Origin: a virus
Reading direction: 5' to 3' (one strand)
Virus record (IMG/VR): IMGVR_UViG_3300045242_000195
Location: 1 to 41,456 of that record
Length of the DNA: 41,456 bases
Shown here in pieces: positions 15,338 to 24,424 of the stretch. The notes under the pieces are model-generated. The model worked only from the letters and a program-made list of their open reading frames with translations. It had not been told where the DNA came from and ran no database searches. A program made the position numbers and the translations under genes. The stretch's first letter is position 1. Each line of letters begins with the position of its first letter.

Positions 15338-15796
15338 TCAGAACCTCTCCTTCACGCGCGCGAACAGCACATGATCGCGCGCCAACGGATCGTAGGCGCG
15401 CATCAACCCTTCGCGCACAAAGCCGAGCGCGTGCGCAAAACTCGAAGCCCAACAATTCGACGCGACGACCGTCATTTCGACACGGCGGAAGGCCGGGTCG
15501 CGCTGGCGCAGATCGAGAAAGGTTTTGAGCGCGCGCGTGCCTCTCACGATATGGCGCGGGCGGACCTGGCGCGACAGCAGCGCCCAGCATTCTGCCCTCC
15601 CTGCGAATATCGGGATCAGCCCGCACGCCGCCACCGCGAACGCACCGTCGATCATGGCGAAGGACAAGCCCGGTATGAGCATGGCGCGCGCCTCGAATTG
15701 CGGCCCCGATGCCATTTCCGCGGCGAGCGGATCGGCAGGCTCCGCGATCACCTCGCGCAACAGGAACGCATCGAGCGGCACGATCCGGGCGCTCAT
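15338..15796 (-). CDS. GNAT-fold phage protein, T7 gp13 / DUF2833-like (152 aa)
   Basis: The C-terminal half shows the end of a GNAT acyltransferase fold: VEMTVVASNCWASSFAHALGFVREGLMRAY, matching the 'xxNxxAxxxyxxxGFxxEG' end motif. In T7-like phages a protein of this kind sits after tail tubular B and is needed for particle assembly, and catalysis has generally not been shown. The P-loop-like acetyl-CoA motif is weak, so it may be structural. It overlaps the tail tubular B gene by 4 bp. Confidence 0.7.
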   Translation of the reverse strand: MSARIVPLDAFLLREVIAEPADPLAAEMASGPQFEARAMLIPGLSFAMIDGAFAVAACGLIPIFAGRAECWALLSRQVRPRHIVRGTRALKTFLDLRQRDPAFRRVEMTVVASNCWASSFAHALGFVREGLMRAYDPLARDHVLFARVKERF

Positions 15797-18198
15797 CGCT
15801 GCATCTCCGGAATTTCGGCGCGCGCCACGATCGCGAGCACCGTCAAAGGCAAGGGCTCATCCTGCGTGATCAGGATTTGCCCTTCGAGATCGGTGTTGCC
15901 CTGCGGCGCCAGCTTGCGCATTCCCGAGAACAGCGGCGGCGCCTGCCCCATCGCATCGGCGGCGTTGCGCGTCAGCATCCGCTCCGTCTTGTCCGTCACG
16001 ACGAAGGTCATCGGATCGCTCACACGCCGCCCGAACAAACAGCCGAGCGTTTCGTGAAAGCGAATCCACAGCGTATCGGGGCGCTTGGCCTTGCCCTGTG
16101 TCGCGACCGGAGTTTTCGGATTCTCCCACGGCATCGTCACGAGCACCGGCTGATACGGGAGCCCGATATTGGCAAGGCTCGCCTTGCCGGTGTCGAGCGT
16201 GACGCTGCCGCCCGCCACCGTGCGGCGCTTGAAACTCGCGCCGTCGCCGAGAATCGCCACGTCCTCGCCATTGAGATGATCGAGGCCGGTGAAGCTCGTA
16301 TGCACGGCCGTTGCCGACCAGGCATTCGGCGGCGCGGGCGCAACGCGCAACAGAGATTCGATCACCGTGCCGCGCACCTGTGCCGGGCTGATGTAGTGCG
16401 TGATCCGGGCCTTGCCCCCATTGACGCGAATGAAGCCGCCGGCCAGGGCGGGCGCGAAGGCGGGCGCATCCGTGCTGAACAGCCCCTCGCCGGTGAAGGC
16501 CGGGCGCTTCGTCTCCGGCGCGGTATTGGAGAGTCCCGAGATGGTCAGCGTCGCGTTCGGGAAGACGAGTTCCGACGACAGCCCCGCATCGCAGAAGAAC
16601 GCCTCTTCCTGCGCCGCGCCGTCGAAATACCGCGTCAGCACTTCGATGAAGCGCTTCGGCACGCCGTTGATGGTGCGGAGCACCGCAAGCCACAATTCAT
16701 CATAGCTCCCGTCCGGCGCGGGGATGACATCGAGGCTTTCGACCAAAGGCGGGCCGCCATAATAGTTGCCGCCCAGGCGATGGCGATGCGGCGCGAACAC
16801 CGTTTGCGTCCGGTCATAGGTGAAGCCGAGCAGCATCCCATCATTGCGCGCCGCCCAGATCACCTGATGCGGTGCGGCCTGATAGGCGAGTTGCTTCAGC
16901 CCGGACAATTCCGGCCCCGCGCCCGGAGGCCCGCGCGTGATGTGTTCGGAGAATTGCGTCGCATCAGGACCGTCATAGCCATCGAGTTGCCAGAAGAAGG
17001 ACCATTCGCGCAGCTTGCGCGCCGAGCGGTCCATGAACAGGATCGACTTGCCGATGCGCAGCGCGTTGACCCCGGCGGCCGAGCCATAGGCGGTTTCGCG
17101 ATAGGCTTGCACGCTGATCGGCGACAGACCGTCCGATGCGCTCGCCGCCTGCATGATCTGCTCGCTGCCCGATGTGCCGATGCCCAATTGCGGCGTGTGC
17201 GCCGCGCCCGCCGGCGAGAGCCAGCGGATCGCATTCACCTCTTCATCATCGAGACGCCAGACGAAGGCGTGCGCTTCCGTCACCGTGCCGTCCGGTTCGC
17301 TTGGCGCCATGTTGGTGAAATCGCCCACCACCGAACCCACGACGGCATTGGGCGCGCCATCATAGCCGCCCGAGATCAAGCGTTGCTGCCAGAAGGCCAC
17401 GGTATAGGGATAGCCCGTCGCCGGGGACCACATGCCGAGCCGCCAGAACGGCGTCGCCGCCGTCCCATCGAGCACGCCCGCAGCACCCGCAGCGCCGCCA
17501 ATGACTTCCGGCATGACGTTCGCGGTCACTTGCGTCGGCGAATTGACGCCCGTGATCTGCACCCAGCCCCACAGCGCCGTCACCCGGATGCGGATCAGGC
17601 GCCCGGCATCGCCGGGAAGGAAGCCCTGCCCCTTGTTGATGCCGGCGACAGCCGAGGCGTCGATGGTGATCGGCCCCGCCGTGCCCGAGGGCGTCAGCGT
17701 CGTCGCCGTCGTGTTGACATCCTCGTAAGGCCCGTCTCGCCACACGATCGGCGCATAGGCCCAATTCACATGCGAGCTCCGCGTCAGTGTCGCCGGCGGA
17801 TGGCGCGGATGCCAGATGTAGAGCGTGTCGGCGCTTTGCGTGAAATTCAGGAGTCTCAATTCGTCGAAGGTATAGGGCACTCCGACATCGACGGGCACGC
17901 CCGCATTCAACACCTGCGCGTCATTGGCATAGGGCCGCACATGCAAATCCGAAAATTCGAGCATGTAGGCTTGCACGGTCGAGAACACGAAGCGGCGCAG
18001 GCGGCAGGCATGGTCCTGATCGCGCGCGTCCGCGATGTATTCGGTCCCCGGCCTTTTGGTCGCCCCGCCTTGCGGCATCACGACAAAATTCACCAGCGTA
18101 TCGCAGCCGTTGTAATACTTGCCCTGATCGAAACGCCCCTTCAGGCGCGGGGACAATTCTCCCGCCGTGAAATTGGAAAGTTCGATCTGGCTTTCCAT
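15793..18198 (-). CDS. Tail tubular protein B / tail nozzle, T7 gp12-like (801 aa)
   Basis: The N-terminus (LSNFTAGELSPRLKGRFDQGKYYNGCDTLVNFVVMPQGG, then KRPGTEYIAD) is the hallmark opening of podovirus gp12-like nozzle proteins, also annotated 'stabilisation protein'. The remainder is beta-rich with many aromatic and Gly/Pro turns, consistent with the propeller fold. Length is close to T7 gp12 (about 790 aa). It follows tail tubular A directly, with its ATG one base after that stop, so the two form the tail tube together. Confidence 0.9.
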   Translation of the reverse strand: MESQIELSNFTAGELSPRLKGRFDQGKYYNGCDTLVNFVVMPQGGATKRPGTEYIADARDQDHACRLRRFVFSTVQAYMLEFSDLHVRPYANDAQVLNAGVPVDVGVPYTFDELRLLNFTQSADTLYIWHPRHPPATLTRSSHVNWAYAPIVWRDGPYEDVNTTATTLTPSGTAGPITIDASAVAGINKGQGFLPGDAGRLIRIRVTALWGWVQITGVNSPTQVTANVMPEVIGGAAGAAGVLDGTAATPFWRLGMWSPATGYPYTVAFWQQRLISGGYDGAPNAVVGSVVGDFTNMAPSEPDGTVTEAHAFVWRLDDEEVNAIRWLSPAGAAHTPQLGIGTSGSEQIMQAASASDGLSPISVQAYRETAYGSAAGVNALRIGKSILFMDRSARKLREWSFFWQLDGYDGPDATQFSEHITRGPPGAGPELSGLKQLAYQAAPHQVIWAARNDGMLLGFTYDRTQTVFAPHRHRLGGNYYGGPPLVESLDVIPAPDGSYDELWLAVLRTINGVPKRFIEVLTRYFDGAAQEEAFFCDAGLSSELVFPNATLTISGLSNTAPETKRPAFTGEGLFSTDAPAFAPALAGGFIRVNGGKARITHYISPAQVRGTVIESLLRVAPAPPNAWSATAVHTSFTGLDHLNGEDVAILGDGASFKRRTVAGGSVTLDTGKASLANIGLPYQPVLVTMPWENPKTPVATQGKAKRPDTLWIRFHETLGCLFGRRVSDPMTFVVTDKTERMLTRNAADAMGQAPPLFSGMRKLAPQGNTDLEGQILITQDEPLPLTVLAIVARAEIPEMQR

Positions 18199-18774
18199 CT
18201 ACCGCCTCGAGCGCAACAGGACATCGACATCCCATTCGACGGGCGAATTTTCCTGGCTCGAGATCGAGCGCGCCGTCGAGAGCTTGTCGCGCCAGTATTG
18301 CTCCAACTGATCGCGCAGTTTCTTGTCTTGCAGAATACCAATCGCGAGGCCGGAGCCCACGGCATAGCCGAGACAGGTACAGAACAGCGGATCGAATCGC
18401 GCCGGGTCTTTGAAATCGCAGATGTAGATCGTGTTGAGCGGCGCGCCTTCATCCGTATACAGAGCGTTTCCGACGACCTTCCATTCCGCCAGGTCGTTAT
18501 CGGGCAGATTGACCATGGTGATGTAATCCGCAGGCAGCGGAAAGGCGTTGGCATAGTGGAACGGCGGCGGCGTCATGTCGGCCGCCAACTGCGCGTATTT
18601 CATGGCGAAATTCCACGGGAAGGCGCGCAACACCTCGCGCCTCTTCGTGTCATAGAGCTGCTTGCACAGGATCGCGGGCTTGGTCTGATCGTCAAACGAC
18701 GTGATCGGGTCCTGGCCCAATCCTTCGATGAGGCCGATGTTGCAGATCGTAACCTGACTGTCGCCCGCGGCCAT
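18199..18774 (-). CDS. Tail tubular protein A, T7 gp11-like (191 aa)
   Basis: The pattern ICNIGLIEGLGQDPITSFDD, then LYDTKRREVLRAFPWNFAMKYAQL, then FPLPADYITMV, is typical of gp11-like head-completion/adaptor proteins that form the dodecameric ring between portal and nozzle. Size is the usual ~190 aa. Position immediately before the nozzle gene agrees. The C-terminal helix KLRDQLEQYWRDKLSTARSISSQE is also typical. Confidence 0.92.
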   Translation of the reverse strand: MAAGDSQVTICNIGLIEGLGQDPITSFDDQTKPAILCKQLYDTKRREVLRAFPWNFAMKYAQLAADMTPPPFHYANAFPLPADYITMVNLPDNDLAEWKVVGNALYTDEGAPLNTIYICDFKDPARFDPLFCTCLGYAVGSGLAIGILQDKKLRDQLEQYWRDKLSTARSISSQENSPVEWDVDVLLRSRR

Positions 18775-18784
18775 GTGCGGTTTC

Positions 18785-19297
18785 TCAATCGATGGTGTAG
18801 AAAAATCCGAGCCTCAACGTGCCCGCCGCCGGAGCCCCCGCGGCAGCAAGCGTCAGAATGATGTCCTCGTAAGCACCGCCGCCTTGGCCGGGAGAGTTCG
18901 GCCCGAGCGAGATGCCTTGCGAATCCACGCCGACCGAGATGATCTGTTGATATTTCGCGGTGAGCGCAACGAAGGTGAGCGTATCGACCGCGGTGAACGC
19001 GCCGGCGGCTTTGTAGATCGCCGCATTGCCGTTCCCCGCATTGCCAAGCGCGAGCGTTGTCGTGCCCGATGAGGTATCGCCAAGAAGCGTAATGAATTGC
19101 AGCGCGAAGGGCACAGGCAGACGCGCCACACCGATGACCGTGGGTGCGGCTTGCGCGGCATAGATCACGGTTTCATTGAAGACGCGGAGTTTGCCGCCCA
19201 CAAGTGTGACCTCGGGGAGTTGCGGCAATTGACCGGCGGTGGCGCCAACGATCTTCGCCATATTGACGCCATAGGCGGTTGCGGGAGTGATCGCCAT
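18785..19297 (-). CDS. Putative capsid-associated or decoration protein (170 aa)
   Basis: It sits 15 bp after the major capsid gene and before tail tubular A. It is hydrophobic-to-neutral, beta-rich and full of Ala/Gly/Thr/Val, with a repeating strand-turn pattern and almost no charged patches. That composition suits a head decoration or fibre-like outer capsid protein. I do not recognise a family. An alternative is a structural protein of the head-tail junction. Confidence 0.6.
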   Translation of the reverse strand: MAITPATAYGVNMAKIVGATAGQLPQLPEVTLVGGKLRVFNETVIYAAQAAPTVIGVARLPVPFALQFITLLGDTSSGTTTLALGNAGNGNAAIYKAAGAFTAVDTLTFVALTAKYQQIISVGVDSQGISLGPNSPGQGGGAYEDIILTLAAAGAPAAGTLRLGFFYTID

Positions 19298-19312
19298 TGG
19301 AAGAGTCCTTTC

Positions 19313-20230
19313 TCAGATCGTCTTGATTTCGGTGATTTTGGCTTCTTCCAGGCGGCTCGCGCCGATCGACATGTCGGCGTAGACGTACCAGGAGAACCGT
19401 TTGTCGGGCCGTTCGGCGACGCGGCCCGAAATGTCCTTGACGATGCCGAGGCCCATGCCGCCTTTGCGCCACGCCGGAATCCGGTCAAAGCCGTTCGAAT
19501 CCACGCCCAGGCGTTCGCTGTGCTTGAACTCGAAACCCATGAAGCTATTGATCTTGCCGTCCACCAGCGCCTTGACCGAATTGTAGTTCACATTGGTCAC
19601 TTCTGTTGTCGCGAGCAGTTGGCCCTTGTGCTTCGCCTTGACCACGATATAGCGCGGCTCGTTTTCGTCGCCTTCGGCCGCATCGAGCGCGACGTTCGCC
19701 TCGATCAGTTTGCTGATGGTAAGCCCGGAATTGCCCGAGCCCGTGCCATAGGCCCAGGAGTTGACAGCGACGACCGTCCCGCCCGGCTGCGGCGGATTGC
19801 TTTCCGCATTGCCGTTCGGCCAGACGACGGCGGTCCCGCCGGTATGTCCGGCATAGGCGGTGCCGAAGAACGCGCTGATGATTTCATCGTCCTTGCCGCG
19901 ATTGAGTGCCGCCGCCGCCGCCATCGTGTAGGGCGATGTCGGATCGGCAATCATCTTCAGCTTGTCGAGTTTGTCGATCATGTCGCCCCAATCGTAATCG
20001 TAGGGGACAAGCCGCCGCCTCAGATGTTGGGAGTTCATCATTGGGCTATCGCCATGACGCGCCATGACCTTGCGCGCAGCGGTCGCCCCCAATTGCTCGA
20101 AATAGGCGGCTTCGCCGGTCATCATATCGACGCGGACACAACCATCGAGCCGCGACGTTTCCTGTTGGGCGACGAGATGAATGGCCCCCGTGAATTGCTG
20201 CACGAAGGCGTCCGTGATGGTGAAGGACAT
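19313..20230 (-). CDS. Major capsid protein (305 aa)
   Basis: Position after the scaffold and before the tail genes, and the motif RRLVPYDYDWGDMIDKLDKLKMIADPTSPYTMAAAAALNRGKDDEIISAFFGTA, identify it as a podovirus capsid protein. Related proteins carry this YDxxWGDxIDxxD block in the A-domain. It is shorter than T7 gp10A (about 345 aa) but within the range of HK97-fold capsid proteins without insertions. GGAGAGTAACC precedes the start, and a strongly structured ~220-nt leader lies upstream. Confidence 0.88.
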   Translation of the reverse strand: MSFTITDAFVQQFTGAIHLVAQQETSRLDGCVRVDMMTGEAAYFEQLGATAARKVMARHGDSPMMNSQHLRRRLVPYDYDWGDMIDKLDKLKMIADPTSPYTMAAAAALNRGKDDEIISAFFGTAYAGHTGGTAVVWPNGNAESNPPQPGGTVVAVNSWAYGTGSGNSGLTISKLIEANVALDAAEGDENEPRYIVVKAKHKGQLLATTEVTNVNYNSVKALVDGKINSFMGFEFKHSERLGVDSNGFDRIPAWRKGGMGLGIVKDISGRVAERPDKRFSWYVYADMSIGASRLEEAKITEIKTI

Positions 20231-20450
20231 CGGTTACTCTCCGTCGTGACGCCGGTCCTCATCCGGCGTCAGGGTTGCAAGGCGGGCGCACGGTTTCACG
20301 CGCGGCCCGCATATCTGACGGCTGAGCTCCCCGGCCCCGTAGCGAAACGCCACCACGCCGGACCCGCACCTGGGAAGTTTACGGCGCCCCTTCGCCGTGC
20401 TTTGGCCGGACCCCGCGTTTAACCCGCGAAGCTCCCCGGCCCTCTGCAAA
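20231..20450 (-). other. Structured leader of the major capsid gene
   Basis: This is the only sizeable gap inside the late operon. On the minus strand it contains a hairpin GACGCCGG-7nt-CCGGCGTC (20248-20270) immediately before the capsid Shine-Dalgarno. It also has a repeated pair of blocks, AGCTCCCCGGCCC (two copies) and GCCGGACC (two copies). No gene is convincing. The hairpin could be an RNA-processing or stability element that raises capsid expression over the neighbouring scaffold. Confidence 0.45.
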
Positions 20451-21449
20451 TCACGCAGGCGGATATGCCTGCTCGTAAAGTTTCGCGCGCCGCTCGACCG
20501 TCTCGCGATGCTGCGGATGTTTCGGATCGAGCAGCGCTTTTTTCGCCGTCTCGTCGCTGGCCATGGCGTTGATCTGTTGCCTCGCTTCGGCGGGCGAGAG
20601 CCCCGCGGCAAAGCCCGCGTCGCCCTTGCCGATCAGGCCATCCTCTTTGAGTTGCGAGCCCAGATGCGCCAGCATCTTTGCCAGACCCGGCGTGTTGCCG
20701 AGCTTGGTCGAATCGAGTTCGGCGAGCACCGCATCGGTGATCTTGAGCTCGCCCGCATAGTGATTGATCGCCGATTGCGCGAGATTCAGCTTGTCGTCAT
20801 AGGCGGTGCCCCATTCGGCCTTGAGCGCCGTTTCCGCTTTCGTCTTATCTGCGGCGTCGGCATCGGCGCGCGCCTTGTCCGCGTTGTCGAAGACGGCGTT
20901 CCAGGCGGGCACGAGCACATCGATCTGGCGCTGCGACAAGCCCGCTTCGTGCAGCTTCGGCACGATCGCCTTCTGGAAGCCCTGCGCATCCGCGTCGTAT
21001 TCCTTGCCGTCGCCGCGCTTGGGGATCTTGTAGCCTTCCGGTTTTTCCGGCCGCCCTGTCTTGCCGTAGAAATCGCCCCATGCCTTGGCGTCGTCATCCT
21101 TCGGCAATTGCAGGATGGTCGCCTTATCCGCGCCGACGAGACGCTGCGCGTTGACGAAACTTTCGGCAAGATTCTCGAAGCTCTTGATGTCGCGGAACGA
21201 CGGATCGGTGCGCACCCGTTCGGGCAGATATTCCGCAAACGGCTTATCGGTCGGGAAGGACCATGGCTTCGCGTCGCCGCCGGCCGGAGCGCCGCCCGCA
21301 GGCGGAGCGCCCCCGGCAGGCCCGCCGCCAGCAGGAGGAGTCGCGCCAGCGGCGGGAGCACTACCACCACCCGCGCCGGCGCTGCCGCCTTCGCCGGCGG
21401 GATCAGGCATGAAGGTGGAAAGCAGCAATCCGTTTTTGACTCTCAACAT
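20451..21449 (-). CDS. Capsid scaffolding / assembly protein (332 aa)
   Basis: Residues 15-65 are a Gly/Ala/Pro-rich disordered region, followed by helical Lys/Glu/Asp-rich sequence and a short basic C-terminal helix (HRETVERRAKLYEQ), the typical build of podovirus scaffolds that bind the capsid through the C-terminus. It is immediately upstream of the major capsid gene. I favour ATG 21449 because GAAGGGC lies six bases upstream and it overlaps the previous stop (TGATG). An internal ATG at 21410 has no ribosome site. Confidence 0.82.
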   Translation of the reverse strand: MLRVKNGLLLSTFMPDPAGEGGSAGAGGGSAPAAGATPPAGGGPAGGAPPAGGAPAGGDAKPWSFPTDKPFAEYLPERVRTDPSFRDIKSFENLAESFVNAQRLVGADKATILQLPKDDDAKAWGDFYGKTGRPEKPEGYKIPKRGDGKEYDADAQGFQKAIVPKLHEAGLSQRQIDVLVPAWNAVFDNADKARADADAADKTKAETALKAEWGTAYDDKLNLAQSAINHYAGELKITDAVLAELDSTKLGNTPGLAKMLAHLGSQLKEDGLIGKGDAGFAAGLSPAEARQQINAMASDETAKKALLDPKHPQHRETVERRAKLYEQAYPPA

Positions 21450-21595
21450 CAGCCCTTCGCTTTCCCGTTCGCCTTTTCCGCACCCTTGACCTTGCCCGCA
21501 TTGATCGAGGCGTAGAACACGCTTTTGCCCTTCTCGTCGCCATACTGCTTCTGCATCTCGGTCAGGATCGTGCGGCCCTTATTGGTAAGTGGCAT
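21449..21595 (-). CDS. Small conserved-type podophage protein (48 aa)
   Basis: It reads MPLTNKGRTILTEM...GDEKGKSVFYASINAGKVKG, a lysine-rich small protein. The block 'GEKKGKSVFYASINKGKI(K/T)G' is very common in phages near portal and scaffold genes; its role is unknown. It overlaps the Bbp19-like gene at its 5' end (17 bp) and the scaffold start by one base. Confidence 0.75.
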   Translation of the reverse strand: MPLTNKGRTILTEMQKQYGDEKGKSVFYASINAGKVKGAEKANGKAKG

Positions 21596-21878
21596 CCATC
21601 ATCCCCACATCTTCATCGGTCTGCATCTGCGCGAGCTTCACCAATTCGGCTTCGTTCCAGCGCAATTGATCGACGATGTGCAGCGCGAGGCTGCGCCTGC
21701 CGTCATTCCACTCCGTCGAGTACGGATCGCCCGGTACATGGCTGATCGTGAGCAAGCCCCCGGCGCGCAAAATATCGTAGAGCACGCGCTTGCCATCGGG
21801 CGAGGCGAAGACCTGTTCATAGGCCCGCGCATCGGCAAATCTCGCTTTCAGCATGGCGGCGCGCGCGCTTTTGGTCAT
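21579..21878 (-). CDS. Bbp19-like small phage protein (99 aa)
   Basis: ATG 21878 overlaps the previous stop by 4 bp. The pattern YEQVFASPDGKRVLYDILRAGGL...DPYSTEWNDGRRSLALHIVDQLRW matches the Bbp19 family of podophages (Bordetella phage BPP-1), where the gene lies between portal and capsid genes. The function is not known. It is soluble and helical. Confidence 0.75.
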   Translation of the reverse strand: MTKSARAAMLKARFADARAYEQVFASPDGKRVLYDILRAGGLLTISHVPGDPYSTEWNDGRRSLALHIVDQLRWNEAELVKLAQMQTDEDVGMMDATYQ

Positions 21879-22279
21879 GTCAACGCCAAAGCCCTGATGC
21901 CGTGATAGCCGAGAGTGTTCATAAAGGCCCGGTATTCCGGCGTCGTCGTCAGCACCCAATCGATCCACGCTTTATCGAAATTGCATTTGAAATCGATCGG
22001 CCGCGCCGTCTTCGCCGTCGCCTCGAATCGCGCCTTGATCGCGCTGTCGAGGAAATCCGCTGCCTTCCATCCGATGCGGTGCAACTCGCAGAAATGCAGT
22101 GTCGTCATCATGCGCAAATGCTGATGGTCCGGCGCTTCGGGCGTCATCGACGGCACGATGATGCGCGGCGCACGCATCGGCGGGTTCTTGCATGTCCGCA
22201 CCATCCCCATGACCTGATCGCAGTGCATAGCAAAGTCCGGATACGGAGTTTTCGGCGTGTCGGGAAGGATCAGTGTCAT
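21875..22279 (-). CDS. Hypothetical structural-region protein (134 aa)
   Basis: It overlaps the portal stop and the Bbp19-like start (ATGA type) at its two ends, so it is certainly part of the coupled late operon. It is rich in His/Met/Cys in its first half (MHCDQVMGMVRTC..., HQHLRMMTTLHFCELHRIGW), which might bind metal. No family is recognised. Confidence 0.65.
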   Translation of the reverse strand: MTLILPDTPKTPYPDFAMHCDQVMGMVRTCKNPPMRAPRIIVPSMTPEAPDHQHLRMMTTLHFCELHRIGWKAADFLDSAIKARFEATAKTARPIDFKCNFDKAWIDWVLTTTPEYRAFMNTLGYHGIRALALT

Positions 22280-23952
22280 GCCGCTTGCCTCTGGCCGATG
22301 TCGGCCGCCGTCGAGAGCGCGTCGGCGCCCGACTTCGCCGCACCCGCCATCGTTTCGGCCTGCTTGGCTTGCGCCGCCTGTTCTTGCGCCTGAGCCTGCG
22401 CTTGCGCTTCCGCCTGCATCTGATCGCGCGTCTTCAGCGCCAAGACCGGCACGTTCAGATCGCGGCCATAGAGCCGCATCGTCTCTTCGGTGTTGACCAC
22501 CATCGGCGCTTGCGGGTCCATCTGCTTCATCACCATCTGTTTTTCCATCAGACGGTCGAGGCTATCGGTTTCGCTCGAGCGCTGCGCCAGCGCGATCGGC
22601 GAGACGTATTCGACGCGTAAACTCGAGCCCGACAATTCCGGCGGCGGCGGCGGGAAAGGCGAGCCCGGCCCGAAGCGCATCAGCTTCGCGCGCCGCCATT
22701 CGATCGCGAACACACGATCGATCAGCGGGTCCGTCCATTCCGCATTGACGCGCGCCAGCATCGGCGACAGCGCCATCATTTCCTTTTCGCGCCGCTGCAT
22801 CCAATAGGTCGCGGTCGAACCCTTGCCGTCGCCCGAGGGATCGGAGAGATCCGTTGGCATCCTCAGCAGATCGACATAGAAGGCGCGCAGGATTTGATTC
22901 CGGATCGCCTCGATCATCTCCTGGCCGAGCTGCGGCTGGCCGCCGGTTTCGATGGGCTTGATTCTGTCGTCGGCCCGCACATTGGCGCGGTGAAAATTGA
23001 GCGAGCCCGGCGTCGTCTTGATCGGAACGAGATAGCCCTGATCGGGCAGATCGAGCGGCGGATCGAGCACCTTCTGGCTCGCCTTCAAAACGACCTTCGC
23101 CATCTCGTTCAGCATCTTCACATCGGGCAGCGCGATCGAGCCGTTGCCGCGCCCGTAGAGCTCCGCCGTCGCTTTGGTCAGCCGCGGGCAGAGATAGGGA
23201 AACTCATCGAAGCCGCCTTCGCGGATCACCGTGCCATCGGCCACCGACACATAGACGCTGGCGAACGCCTTATGCGCGGAGTCCGAACGCAGCACGTTGC
23301 GCAAGGAACGCGGCTTCACCTGATGCACGAAAACGAATTTATCCGTCTTGCCGTCCGCGTAAGCCTTCCCGACCTTTTCGCCCGCGTCTTTGCCAAAGGC
23401 CCCAACGGCCTGCGCCGGGGTGAACTCCCATTTGCGTGTCAGGGTATCGATGCGATCGGTGTCGTTTTCCGCCCACACCACCTCCTTCATGTGCCGCGTC
23501 GAGAACAGCACATCGATGCGCGGATGCTCAAGCACGGCCATGCAGCCATTGCCGATGCCGCCGAGGTCCGAATAAATCTCGTGGCTCTGCGAGGCGAAAT
23601 TGTGCTTTGGCGAATTGAACACCGAATAGAGCCGCGTCGTCGCCGTCTCGAGCCAGCCGCGCACCGCCGGGATCTGATCGACCCGCTCATCCTCGCATTT
23701 GAGCGCGAACCATTTCAGCGTCGGGCTGGTGAGCAGCGCATGAAGCCCGGCCGCGAATTGTTCGAGCGCCCAGATCGGCGTCGCGTCATAGACCCATTGC
23801 ATCCGCTTCGCGCCCGCCGGCTGAACCATGGTGTAATCGGCGCGGTTGGGCTGGATGTAGCGCGTGATTTCCTGCCAATGCGTGAGAAACGTCGAACGAT
23901 CGGAATTGCCCCGCTCCCAATCCTGAATGATGGATTGCGCGCGCGGCTCCAT
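22276..23952 (-). CDS. Portal / head-to-tail connector protein, T7 gp8-like (558 aa)
   Basis: ATG 23952 overlaps the previous TGA (TGATG). The N-terminal part (ITRYIQPNRADYT, then YDATPIWALEQFAAGLHALLTSPTLKWFALK) and middle (FPYLCPRLTKATAELYGRGNGSIALPDVKMLNEM) are characteristic of the Head-tail connector family (PF12236) of T7-like phages. The C-terminal ~60 residues are a Gln/Ala repeat coiled coil. Length fits T7 gp8 (536 aa). It forms the dodecameric DNA portal and interacts with TerL, scaffold and tail tubular A. Confidence 0.93.
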   Translation of the reverse strand: MEPRAQSIIQDWERGNSDRSTFLTHWQEITRYIQPNRADYTMVQPAGAKRMQWVYDATPIWALEQFAAGLHALLTSPTLKWFALKCEDERVDQIPAVRGWLETATTRLYSVFNSPKHNFASQSHEIYSDLGGIGNGCMAVLEHPRIDVLFSTRHMKEVVWAENDTDRIDTLTRKWEFTPAQAVGAFGKDAGEKVGKAYADGKTDKFVFVHQVKPRSLRNVLRSDSAHKAFASVYVSVADGTVIREGGFDEFPYLCPRLTKATAELYGRGNGSIALPDVKMLNEMAKVVLKASQKVLDPPLDLPDQGYLVPIKTTPGSLNFHRANVRADDRIKPIETGGQPQLGQEMIEAIRNQILRAFYVDLLRMPTDLSDPSGDGKGSTATYWMQRREKEMMALSPMLARVNAEWTDPLIDRVFAIEWRRAKLMRFGPGSPFPPPPPELSGSSLRVEYVSPIALAQRSSETDSLDRLMEKQMVMKQMDPQAPMVVNTEETMRLYGRDLNVPVLALKTRDQMQAEAQAQAQAQEQAAQAKQAETMAGAAKSGADALSTAADIGQRQAA

Positions 23953-24173
23953 CACGCACCGAGCAGCGTTTTCTTGCGCGAGCCGAGATAATCGCTCGCC
24001 CCCATGCCCGAGGTCAGGATGGTCGAGACACGCCCTGCCGCTGCCGCCGCAGAGGCGCGCGCCGCATCGCCCGCGGCCTGCACATCCTTGTCCGTGACGG
24101 AAGGCGGCGACGGCACCGGGCCGGCGGGGCTCGCCACCGGGGTAGCGGCGCGACTGGACGATCCGAAGCTCAT
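23952..24173 (-). CDS. Small head-region protein (73 aa)
   Basis: I start at ATG 24173, which overlaps the previous stop. It is Ser/Pro/Ala-rich and disordered, with the C-terminal signature SGMGASDYLGSRKKTLLG. Small phage proteins ahead of portals commonly end in such a 'xxKKTLLG' motif; the function is unknown. The coding frame is open upstream, but that part lies over the neighbouring gene. Confidence 0.65.
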   Translation of the reverse strand: MSFGSSSRAATPVASPAGPVPSPPSVTDKDVQAAGDAARASAAAAAGRVSTILTSGMGASDYLGSRKKTLLGA

Positions 24174-24421
24174 GGGCGGTTGTCGATCGCCCAATTGTCG
24201 CGCGGACACGGATTGCTGTCCGCGAAGCGCTTCATCGAGGGCGGAAAGGGCGGCGGCGGTCCCGTGATCGCGAGCACCTGCGCCGGCGTCAGCGGCGTGT
24301 ACCCGTTGGCAGCGTATTGCGCCCACAGCGCATCGTCGGTTTCGTGCGTGGGGACAACACCTGGGGCATAGCGGTACAGATCGGAGCGCACGTCGTAGAA
24401 CGGATTGGGCTTCGCGCTCAT
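24170..24421 (-). CDS. Hypothetical protein (83 aa)
   Basis: This short soluble protein is rich in Pro, Tyr and Trp (NPFYDVRSDLYRYAPG..., then TGPPPPFPPSM). It overlaps its downstream neighbour by 4 bp and lies 3 bp from its upstream one, so it is part of the coupled run from TerL to portal. I recognise no family. Confidence 0.6.
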   Translation of the reverse strand: MSAKPNPFYDVRSDLYRYAPGVVPTHETDDALWAQYAANGYTPLTPAQVLAITGPPPPFPPSMKRFADSNPCPRDNWAIDNRP

Positions 24422-24424
24422 GGC

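Noticed and set aside
13219-18861. Long plus-strand open frames (13219-15528, 15709-18861)
   Set aside because: They are antisense to clear virion genes, Arg/His-rich and without motifs, as expected for shadows of GC-rich coding DNA.
20234-20611. Leftward 125-codon frame between scaffold and capsid genes
   Set aside because: It overlaps the scaffold end and covers the structured leader. It is basic and low-complexity with no ribosome site, so I treat the gap as a leader.
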